A stretch of DNA of 5,514 bases, taken from positions 1 through 5,514 of the forward strand of contig VBNP01000164.1 of the NCBI GenBank assembly GCA_005877965.1, given 5' to 3'. Positions within the stretch are counted from its first letter, which is position 1. Each line of letters starts with the position of its first letter. Origin of the DNA: Gammaproteobacteria bacterium. GTDB taxonomy: Bacteria; Pseudomonadota; Gammaproteobacteria; Steroidobacterales; Steroidobacteraceae. Both the position numbers and the translations under genes were made by a program. The notes under the pieces are model-generated. The model saw nothing but the letters and a program-made list of their open reading frames with translations. It made no database searches and was not told the DNA's origin. Shown in pieces: positions 1 to 5,205 of this stretch.

Positions 1-266
1 ATACCCGCGGCCGGACCGGTCACCGGGTGGCCGAGATAATTCACCACGCCCGCGGAGGGCTCGTCGAGCCCGGCGATCGCGCGCAGCAGCGTCGATTTGC
101 CGGAGCCGGAGCGTCCCAGCAGCCCCACGATCTCGCCCGGCCGCAGCGTGAGATGCACGTTCTCGAGCACGACGAGCTCATCCCCGTCGGGCTTGCGGAA
201 CGACTTGCAGCAGCCCTGCACGTCGAGGAGTGGCGCGAGATTGAGCGCCGGGGCGGTGACGTTCAC
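1..266 (-). CDS. ABC transporter ATP-binding protein, NitT/TauT/SsuB type (partial, N-terminal 88 residues)
   Basis: This is the start of a nucleotide-binding subunit that would power the permease encoded just upstream. Reading down from a GTG at 266, the frame stays open to the window edge. Residues 51-59 are GRSGSGKST, a textbook Walker A loop. It is preceded by LRPGEIVGLL (41-50) and followed by LLRAIAGLDEPSAG, the usual order in ABC ATPases. The Q-loop, signature motif, Walker B and H-loop lie beyond the window, so completeness cannot be judged. The GTG start is supported by GAGGAG six bases upstream, and an ATG slightly further up (285) meets a stop two codons later. The gene follows the permease stop by 24 bp, so the two are very probably co-transcribed. 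Subfamily is inferred from the partner permease; the substrate cannot be read from this fragment. Confidence 0.93.
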   Translation of the reverse strand, partial: MNVTAPALNLAPLLDVQGCCKSFRKPDGDELVVLENVHLTLRPGEIVGLLGRSGSGKSTLLRAIAGLDEPSAGVVNYLGHPVTGPAAG

Positions 267-272
267 GGTCTT

Positions 273-278
273 CTCCTC
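273..278 (-). promoter_or_regulatory. Ribosome binding site of the ABC ATPase gene
   Basis: On the minus strand GAGGAG lies six bases before the GTG codon at 266. It is the clearest Shine-Dalgarno match in the window and decides the start of the ATPase gene. It sits in the 24-bp gap after the permease stop codon. Confidence 0.7.
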
Positions 279-290
279 ACCTCATATCCT

Positions 291-2018
291 TCAGCTGATG
301 CGGAACTTGCGCTCGGCGCGCGCATACAGCGGCCGCCAGAACAGCCGGTTCAGCGTGACGACGAACAGACTCAACACCACGATGCCGAGCACGGTGCGCT
401 GAAAGTCCGCCGCGCTGGTGGCCTCCGCGATATAGGCGCCGAGCCCGTGCGCCGTGAGCTTCTCCCTACCCCAGCTCACCACTTCCGCCACGATGCTCGC
501 GTTCCACGAGCCGCCCGAGGCGGTGATGGCGCCGGTGAGGTAGAACGGGAACACCGCCGGCAAGCCGACCCGGCGCCACCACAGCCAGCCGTGCACCCCG
601 AGGTTTTCCCCGGCGTAGCGCAGGTCCGGGGAGAGCGCCGAGGCGCCCACGATCACATTGAAAAGAATGTACCACTGGGTGCCGAGGATCATGAGCGGGC
701 TCAGCCAGATGTCCGGGTTCAGCCTCAGCAGCACGATGCCGGACACCACGATGGGAAACAGCAGGTTCGCCGGGAAGGCGGCCAGGAACTGCGCGATCGG
801 CTGGACGATGCTCGCGACGCGCGGGCGCAACCCGACCCACACTCCGACCGGCACCCAGATGAGGCTCGCGAGCGCGATCAGCACCGCCACGCGCAGCAGC
901 GTGAGTAACCCGAGCACGATGACCCGGCCGATCTCGGCCGGCTGCACCTCGCCGAGTACGAACCGGGTGGTCTTCCACAGCGCCGCCAGTCCTATGACCC
1001 CGAGCAGCGCGTACCAGGCGTAGTCGCTCCAGCGCGCACCCCGGGGGCCGCCCGGGCGTACCCCGGCCGCCGCCACCGGCGCGCGCGGCTTCATGCCGGC
1101 ACGCAGCACGGCGGCAAACGCGCGGGCGACCATGCCGAGAAAGCGCGAGCGGCGCATCATGGTGAGCGCCCACGAGCGGCTGGGCGTGAGGCCGGTCTCC
1201 TGCTCGAGGCGAAACCAGTCGGCACTCGCGGTCAGCGGACGGAACAGCAGCTGATCGAATATCAGAATGACCACGAACATCGCGGCAATCGCCCAGCCGA
1301 TGGCGGCGAGGTTCTTCTGCTCGATGGCGAGCGCGATGTAGGAGCCGACGCCCGGCAGGGTGACCGTGGTGTTGCCGACGGTGATGGCCTCGGCGGCCAC
1401 GACGAAGAACCAGCCGCCGGACATGGACATCATCATGTTCCAGATGAGGGCCGGCATGCCGAACGGCACGTCCAGGCGCCAGAAGCGCATCCAGGGGCTC
1501 AACTGGAAATTGCGCGCCACCTCCACCAGCTCGTCCGGAATGCTGCGCAGCGAGTGATAGAAGCTGAACGCCATGTTCCACGCCTGGCTGGTGAAAATCA
1601 GGAAGATGGCGGCCATTTCCGCGCCCGCCACGCGCCCGGGCGTGAGCTGCAGGAAGAACAGGATGGTGATCGAGAAGCCCAGAATCGGCACCGACTGCAG
1701 GAAGTCCAGCAGCGGCACCAGGATCACTTCGGCCCGCCGGCTCTTGGCGGCGAGCGTCGCGTAGGTGAAGGTGAACACGAGCGAGGCCAGCATCGCGATC
1801 AGCATGCGCAGCGCGGTGCGCGCGGCGTAGCCGACGAGGGCCGGGGGTGCGAGCGAGATCGGTGTCGCCTGCAGTCGCGCGAGCGAGCCGGCGAGTCCGT
1901 GCGCCGCCTGCGCGACATACACGAAGAAGGCAAACACCAGCACCAGGGCGAGCAGGTCCCAGCCCCCGGGCACGTAGCGGGTCCGCAGAACCGAAATCGG
2001 CAGCCGCTCGATGCGCAT
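291..2018 (-). CDS. Duplicated ABC transporter permease (two fused binding-protein-dependent transport domains)
   Basis: This is an inner-membrane protein of 575 residues that would form the whole transmembrane channel of an anion-type importer (COG4986-like, nitrate/sulfonate/taurine superfamily). Single permeases of this group are about 250-280 residues; here two copies are joined in one chain. Half 1 has membrane segments near 21-40, 62-90, 98-124, 133-152, 190-212 and 238-258. Its cytoplasmic EAA-like loop is at 166-185 (EVARNFQLS...RLDVP), where the usual glycine is replaced by Gln. Half 2 has segments near 333-348, 364-396, 405-430, 440-460, 488-505 and 541-560. Its EAA-like loop is at 468-487 (YAGENLGVHG...VGLP) and keeps the glycine. 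A charged, Pro/Ala/Gly-rich linker spans about 262-330. The ATG at 2018 is chosen because the open frame further upstream is low-complexity and runs antisense to the next gene; no strong ribosome site precedes it. The ATPase gene follows 24 bp later. Cargo is unknown because no binding protein is present. Confidence 0.93.
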   Translation of the reverse strand: MRIERLPISVLRTRYVPGGWDLLALVLVFAFFVYVAQAAHGLAGSLARLQATPISLAPPALVGYAARTALRMLIAMLASLVFTFTYATLAAKSRRAEVILVPLLDFLQSVPILGFSITILFFLQLTPGRVAGAEMAAIFLIFTSQAWNMAFSFYHSLRSIPDELVEVARNFQLSPWMRFWRLDVPFGMPALIWNMMMSMSGGWFFVVAAEAITVGNTTVTLPGVGSYIALAIEQKNLAAIGWAIAAMFVVILIFDQLLFRPLTASADWFRLEQETGLTPSRSWALTMMRRSRFLGMVARAFAAVLRAGMKPRAPVAAAGVRPGGPRGARWSDYAWYALLGVIGLAALWKTTRFVLGEVQPAEIGRVIVLGLLTLLRVAVLIALASLIWVPVGVWVGLRPRVASIVQPIAQFLAAFPANLLFPIVVSGIVLLRLNPDIWLSPLMILGTQWYILFNVIVGASALSPDLRYAGENLGVHGWLWWRRVGLPAVFPFYLTGAITASGGSWNASIVAEVVSWGREKLTAHGLGAYIAEATSAADFQRTVLGIVVLSLFVVTLNRLFWRPLYARAERKFRIS

Positions 2019-2066
2019 CCGGCGGAGTGTGCCCGAACGAGGTGACGATTGGCACCGTTTACCCGC

Positions 2067-2080
2067 GCGCCGGCCGGCGC
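2067..2080. repeat. Perfect 14-bp GC palindrome in the divergent intergenic region
   Basis: GCGCCGGCCGGCGC is a perfect inverted repeat centred between 2073 and 2074. It sits in the 123-bp region (2019-2141) between the two divergently transcribed units. Its position would suit an operator or a short hairpin in the permease leader. In DNA this GC-rich such palindromes also arise by chance, so a regulatory role is only a possibility. Confidence 0.35.
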
Positions 2081-2103
2081 CGCGCACTCGTGAGAGCCGC
2101 GCC

Positions 2104-2133
2104 GTGCAAAACACCGCGCGACTGTCGTACGAT
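2104..2133 (+). promoter_or_regulatory. Candidate promoter of the 11-mer repeat protein gene, possibly leaderless
   Basis: TACGAT at 2128-2133 matches four of six bases of the sigma-70 -10 box. A weak -35-like GTGCAA lies at 2104-2109, with an 18-bp spacer. Initiation about seven bases downstream of the -10 would fall at or next to the ATG at 2142, giving a leaderless or nearly leaderless message. That agrees with the lack of any purine-rich ribosome site before this ATG. The box matches are modest, so the call is tentative. Confidence 0.3.
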
Positions 2134-2141
2134 ACTTTGTC

Positions 2142-2483
2142 ATGAAAGCAAACTTCCTCCAGGCGGCCCTGGCCGCCACACTCGCACTGGCCTGGGCCGC
2201 CGCGACGCACGCCCAGAGCACCCCGGCCTCCGACACCAAGGCGGTCATCAAGGAAGACGCCAAGACGGTCGGGCATGCGGTGGCGCACAGCGCCCGCACC
2301 GTCGGGCACACGGTTGCCGAGAAGACCCGCAGGGCCCGGGACACGATCCGCGATGACTCGAAGAAGGCCGGTCACGCGGTCGGGCACAGCGCCAAGGCCG
2401 TCGGCAGGACGGTCAAGGACAGCGCCGAGAAGGTCAAGACGACCGTGACGCGCAAGTCCGACGAGCCGCAGCCGAAGAACTAA
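2142..2483 (+). CDS. Small exported protein made of seven tandem 11-residue amphipathic repeats (function unknown)
   Basis: This encodes 113 residues. Residues 1-24 form a classical Sec signal peptide: MKANF, an Ala/Leu-rich core, and ATHA before Gln25 as a likely signal peptidase I site. Residues 29-105 divide without gaps into seven 11-residue units of the form (A/S/T)-K-x-(V/A)-G-(H/R)-(A/T)-V-x-x-(S/D/K). Clear examples are AKTVGHAVAHS, ARTVGHTVAEK and SKKAGHAVGHS. The tail is short and polar (SDEPQPKN). The mature protein is Lys/Arg/His-rich with no cysteine and only small hydrophobic residues. An 11-residue period gives a long amphipathic helix, as in group 3 LEA proteins and apolipoproteins, so membrane-surface binding or stress protection in the periplasm is conceivable but is inference. 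I do not recognise a named family. It ends 20 bp before the chorismatase ATG on the same strand, so co-transcription is possible. Confidence 0.82.
   Translation: MKANFLQAALAATLALAWAAATHAQSTPASDTKAVIKEDAKTVGHAVAHSARTVGHTVAEKTRRARDTIRDDSKKAGHAVGHSAKAVGRTVKDSAEKVKTTVTRKSDEPQPKN
2226..2456 (+). repeat. Seven in-frame 33-bp tandem repeats coding for 11-residue units
   Basis: Unit boundaries are 2226, 2259, 2292, 2325, 2358, 2391 and 2424, each 33 bp, ending at 2456. Units 2, 3, 5 and 6 are most alike in protein (core VGH or AGH followed by A/T-V); units 1, 4 and 7 are degenerate. At DNA level similarity is patchy: GTCGGGCA recurs at 2268 and 2301, and CACAGCGCC recurs near 2285 and 2384. The repeats are therefore old or under selection for helix geometry, not a recent slippage expansion. 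Confidence 0.75.
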
Positions 2484-2503
2484 GCGCTTCGATCGTGCGG
2501 CCG

Positions 2504-3553
2504 ATGCGCGCGTCACCGGGCCTGCATCTGGACTACGTCTCGCTGGCCGAATACCAGGCGGCACGGTGGGGCGACGTGCTGGGTGTCGCCACTTTCAACG
2601 GCGCCGCGCCCGCGCCGTCCTGTGCGGCGGAAATCCCCGTCGCGCAGGTCCGCACCCCGGTGCTGGCGGGCACGGGACATGTCTGCGAAGTGTGGCGCTG
2701 CGACACGCCGGCCACCTCCGGCCGGCGCGCCCGCGTGCGCTTCCGCAGCACCGAAGACATGCTGTTTGGCTGCATCGCCCTCAGCGAAGCGCCCGAGTGC
2801 CCCGCGCCGGCGGGCCGCGCCCCGCGGCAGAGCGCCCTGCACGAAGCCACGATGCAGGCCTATCGGGAGATCTGCGCGACGCTCGATGCGGAGAACTACC
2901 CGCACCTGCTGCGGGTGTGGAACTACCTGCCGGACATCAACCGCGACTCCCACGGCTCCGAGCGCTACTGGCAGTTCAACACCGCACGCCAGCAGGTGCT
3001 GCGCGAGTGCGGCCGCGCGCTCACCGGCAGCGTGCCGGCGGCCTCCGCGCTCGGCGCCGCCAGCGACAGTCCGCTGGTGGTGTACTTCCTGGCCGGGCGC
3101 ACCGCACCCACTTTCCTGGAGAATCCCCGTCAGGTGAGCGCCTACCATTACCCGCGGCAGTACGGCAGTCACAGCCCGATGTTCTCGCGCGCGACGCTGC
3201 TGCGCCAGAGCGGGGGGCTGGCTCTGTTCATCTCCGGCACCGCGAGCATAGTCGGTCACCGATCGCTGCATGCCGGCGACACCGCGGCCCAGACGCGCGA
3301 GACCCTCGCCAACATCGAGGCGCTGCTCGAGGAGGCCAACCGCGTGGCGCACGGCGCGCGCTTCGAGCTCGGTGCGCTCGCCTGCAAGGTGTACCTGCGC
3401 CGGCCGGCGGACCTGCCGGTCATCAAGGCGGAACTGGCTGCCGCGCTCGGCGCCGGGACCCGGCTCATCTACCTGCAGGCGGACATTTGCCGCCAGGATC
3501 TGCTGGTCGAGATCGAAGCGGCCGGAATGTGCCCACTGCGCGCCGATGCCTGA
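2504..3553 (+). CDS. xanB2: Chorismatase of the FkbO/Hyg5/XanB2 family (3-hydroxybenzoate synthase; often labelled pteridine-dependent deoxygenase)
   Basis: This cytosolic enzyme would cleave pyruvate from chorismate. XanB2 and Hyg5 relatives release mainly 3-hydroxybenzoate, the starter of xanthomonadin-type pigments. The 349-residue length fits the family (about 330-350). Family-like stretches are RVWNYLPDIN (137-146), ERYWQFNTAR (153-162), YHYPRQYGSHSPMFSRA (214-230), LFISGTASIVGH (241-252) and the C-terminal LIYLQADICRQDLLVEIEA (321-339). Cys329 and Glu336 are seven residues apart, the spacing I recall for Hyg5 Cys327 and Glu334; FkbO-type enzymes, which make a dihydrodiol, have Ala at the Cys position. 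The fold is related to RidA/YjgF domains. The start is uncertain: ATG 2504 is given here, and GTG 2495 would add three residues; neither has a clear ribosome site. The repeat-protein gene ends 20 bp upstream and the OmpV-like gene begins 24 bp downstream. The family is secure; the exact product is inferred. Confidence 0.9.
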   Translation: MRASPGLHLDYVSLAEYQAARWGDVLGVATFNGAAPAPSCAAEIPVAQVRTPVLAGTGHVCEVWRCDTPATSGRRARVRFRSTEDMLFGCIALSEAPECPAPAGRAPRQSALHEATMQAYREICATLDAENYPHLLRVWNYLPDINRDSHGSERYWQFNTARQQVLRECGRALTGSVPAASALGAASDSPLVVYFLAGRTAPTFLENPRQVSAYHYPRQYGSHSPMFSRATLLRQSGGLALFISGTASIVGHRSLHAGDTAAQTRETLANIEALLEEANRVAHGARFELGALACKVYLRRPADLPVIKAELAAALGAGTRLIYLQADICRQDLLVEIEAAGMCPLRADA

Positions 3554-3577
3554 AGCTGCACGCGCACCGCGATTGAC

Positions 3578-4420
3578 ATGCGCACCTCCAGGCCTGCGCC
3601 GCTGGCGCTGCTGACGGCGGCGGCGCTGGCGGCGGCGGCCGGCACTGCCGCGCGCGCCGAGCCGAGACCGCTGTGGGAGTTCGGCCTCGGGGCCGGCGCG
3701 CTGGTATTCAACGATTACCGCGGCGCCGATACGGTGCACGCGTACCCGGTGCCGGTGCCCTATCTGGTGTACCGCGGAAAGTTTCTCAGATCCGATCACA
3801 ACGGCCTGCGGGGCAGGCTCTTCGACCAGGACCGGGTCGAGCTCAACCTGAGTGTCAACGGCACCACCCCGGTGCGCAGCGACTCGGCCCGGCACGGCAT
3901 GCCGGACCTTCGCCCGACGCTCGAGGTCGGACCATCCCTCGATGTGCACCTGTGGAAGAGCGCCGATGCGCGCGTGAAGCTCGACCTGCGCCTGCCGGCG
4001 CGCGCCGCGTTCACGGTGGAGGCCGCACCAAGCATGATCGGCGGCTTCCTCGCACCGCACCTCAATCTCGACCTCGCACAGCGGCGCGGACCGGATGGCT
4101 GGAAGCTGGGACTGCTCGCCGGCCCGCTGTTCGCGAATCGCCGCTACGACGCGTACTTCTACGGCGTCGCGCCGCAGTACGCGCACGCCGATCGGCCGGC
4201 GTTCCAGGCGCACGGCGGCTACGCGGGCACGCAGCTCATCGCCGCGCTGACGCGCCGCTACCCCTCCTGTTGGCTGGGCGCGTACCTGCGCCACGACACG
4301 CTCGCCGGCGCGAGCTTTGCCGACAGCCCGCTGGTCAGGCGCAACCGCTACTGGTCGGGCGGCTTCGGGGTCGCGTGGATCATCCGGCGCTCTGCACGGC
4401 TCGTGGACAGCGAAGATTGA
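3578..4420 (+). CDS. MipA/OmpV family outer-membrane beta-barrel protein
   Basis: This is a 280-residue exported protein. Residues 1-27 are a signal peptide: MRTSR, a long Ala/Leu core, and ARA before Glu28 as the cleavage site. Family hallmarks follow: FNDYRGAD (44-51), YPVPVPYLVYRGKFLRSD (56-73), NGLRGRLF (75-82), YFYGVAPQYA...RPAFQAHGGYAGTQL (193-220) and ADSPLVRRNRYWSGGFGVAW (248-267). Alternating polar and hydrophobic residues between these fit barrel strands. The length matches the family (about 250-280). The chain continues with a charged tail, RRSARLVDSED, after the final strand, so it lacks the terminal aromatic residue usual for outer-membrane proteins. OmpV-like proteins are loosely defined porin- or scaffold-like proteins; the job here is not known. 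Its place between chorismatase and glycosyltransferase, with a 4-bp overlap to the latter, suggests a role linked to the pigment or its outer-membrane site. No strong ribosome site precedes ATG 3578. Confidence 0.9.
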   Translation: MRTSRPAPLALLTAAALAAAAGTAARAEPRPLWEFGLGAGALVFNDYRGADTVHAYPVPVPYLVYRGKFLRSDHNGLRGRLFDQDRVELNLSVNGTTPVRSDSARHGMPDLRPTLEVGPSLDVHLWKSADARVKLDLRLPARAAFTVEAAPSMIGGFLAPHLNLDLAQRRGPDGWKLGLLAGPLFANRRYDAYFYGVAPQYAHADRPAFQAHGGYAGTQLIAALTRRYPSCWLGAYLRHDTLAGASFADSPLVRRNRYWSGGFGVAWIIRRSARLVDSED

Positions 4421-5169
4421 GCGCCTCCCGCACCCACGTCGTATTGATCCCGAGCTACAACCCCGGCCGCAGGGGTCTCGAGACGGTGCGCGCCGCGCGC
4501 GCGCAGTGGGCCCCGGTGTGGGTGATCGTGGACGGCAGCACGGACGGCTCGGGCGAGGCGTTCGCCGCTCTCGCGCGCAGCGATCCGCACCTGCGCGTGT
4601 TGGTGCGCGCCGGAAACGGCGGCAAAGGCGCGGCGCTCCTCGATGGCCTCATCGAGGCACGGCGCGCCGGCTTCACCCACGCGCTCGCCATGGACGGCGA
4701 CGGCCAGCACCCGGCGCAATGCATCGGTGCCTTCATGGCCGCCTCCAGCGCCACCCCTGAGGCCATGATTCTCGGCGAGCCGGTGTTCGATGCCAGCGCG
4801 CCGCGCATCCGCCTGCGCGGGCGCCGGATCGCCAACTGGTGCACCAATCTCGAGACGCTGTGGGCCGGAATCCACGACACGCTGTTCGGCTTTCGTGTCT
4901 ATCCCATCGCGCCACTCCTCGCCGCGATGCGCCGCAGCCGCTGGATGCGGCGCTTTGATTTCGACCCGGAGGCGGCGGTGCGCCTGAGCTGGCGCGGCGT
5001 TCCCGCCCTCAACCTGCCCGCCCCGGTGCGCTACTTCACCGCCGGGGAGGGCGGCGTCTCACACTTTAACTACTGGCGCGACAACGTGCTGCTGACATCC
5101 ATGTACCTGCGGCTCTTTCCCGGCTTCCTGATGCGCCTGCCGCTCCTCATCGCGCGGCGCCTAGTATAA
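4417..5169 (+). CDS. Family 2 glycosyltransferase (pigment-cluster type)
   Basis: This is a 250-residue GT-A fold transferase. N-terminal HVVLIPSYNPG (7-17) and VIVDGSTDGS (36-45) form the nucleotide-sugar pocket. NGGKGAALLDG (67-77) follows, then the metal-binding DxD in MDGDGQHP (92-99). FGFRVYP (157-163) and RRFDFDPEAAVRLSWRGVP (178-196) match the acceptor-side region of dolichol-phosphate-mannose-synthase-like members. There are no clear transmembrane helices, but the C-terminus (about 224-250) is amphipathic, so membrane association is plausible. The start is TTG at 4417, overlapping the preceding TGA as TTGA. No other start lies before the first strand, and the frame upstream is noncoding. 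The arrangement implies translational coupling. Such transferases recur in aryl-polyene/xanthomonadin clusters, where their sugar donor and acceptor are not well defined; the specific substrate here is unknown. Confidence 0.9.
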   Translation: MSASRTHVVLIPSYNPGRRGLETVRAARAQWAPVWVIVDGSTDGSGEAFAALARSDPHLRVLVRAGNGGKGAALLDGLIEARRAGFTHALAMDGDGQHPAQCIGAFMAASSATPEAMILGEPVFDASAPRIRLRGRRIANWCTNLETLWAGIHDTLFGFRVYPIAPLLAAMRRSRWMRRFDFDPEAAVRLSWRGVPALNLPAPVRYFTAGEGGVSHFNYWRDNVLLTSMYLRLFPGFLMRLPLLIARRLV

Positions 5170-5170
5170 T
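5165..5170 (+). promoter_or_regulatory. Perfect TATAAT -10 box overlapping the glycosyltransferase stop codon
   Basis: TATAAT is an exact sigma-70 -10 hexamer, and its bases 5167-5169 are the TAA stop of the glycosyltransferase gene. Initiation near 5177 would give a leader of about 29 bases before the carrier protein ATG at 5206. No good -35 box is found at 16-18 bp spacing (GCTCCT at 17 bp is poor), and the extended -10 TG is absent. An internal promoter for the carrier protein and later genes is plausible but unproven. Confidence 0.4.
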
Positions 5171-5197
5171 GCCCGCTGCCAACGGCCCAGCTCCTGC

Positions 5198-5201
5198 AAG
5201 G
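5198..5201 (+). promoter_or_regulatory. Weak ribosome binding site of the acyl carrier protein gene
   Basis: AAGG lies four bases before ATG 5206. The spacing is short but it is the only purine-rich match near this start, and it supports ATG 5206 as the initiator. Confidence 0.4.
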
Positions 5202-5205
5202 TCTC

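Noticed and set aside
27..908. A 293-codon plus-strand frame over the ATPase and permease genes
   Set aside because: It is a shadow of the minus-strand genes: Arg/His/Gln/Pro-rich, no domain, and it crosses two real genes and their junction.
1554..2045. A 163-codon plus-strand frame opposite the permease N-terminus
   Set aside because: Glu/Arg/Gln/Gly-rich composition with no motif, opposite clear transmembrane coding sequence.
2226..2456. Homology of the 11-mer protein to alpha-synuclein or plant LEA proteins
   Set aside because: The likeness is the 11-residue helix geometry and small-residue composition, which arises repeatedly. Nothing seen supports common descent.
2482..2489. AAGCGCTT palindrome just after the repeat-protein stop as a terminator
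   Set aside because: Only 8 bp, no loop and no following T-run, so it is too short for an intrinsic terminator.
2019..2564. In-frame upstream extension of the permease reading frame to 2564
   Set aside because: The added 182 residues are low-complexity, run antisense to the repeat-protein gene and the chorismatase start, and do not resemble permease sequence. The ATG at 2018 gives the right family length.
2504..3553. Annotation as a pteridine-dependent deoxygenase
   Set aside because: This label persists in databases for the family, but studied members (FkbO, Hyg5, XanB2) act on chorismate and no pterin-binding motif is visible.
2513..4294. A 593-codon open frame on the minus strand opposite the chorismatase and OmpV-like genes
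   Set aside because: Its product is Arg/Ala/Gly/Gln/His-rich with no recognisable domain, while the plus strand encodes two clear families. Long antisense frames are expected in DNA this GC-rich.
3673..4416. Open frame upstream of the glycosyltransferase in the same phase, which could suggest a 498-residue fusion
   Set aside because: The upstream part overlaps the well-supported OmpV-like gene in another frame and reads as Arg/Ala/Gly-rich noncoding sequence. Glycosyltransferase similarity begins only after 4417.
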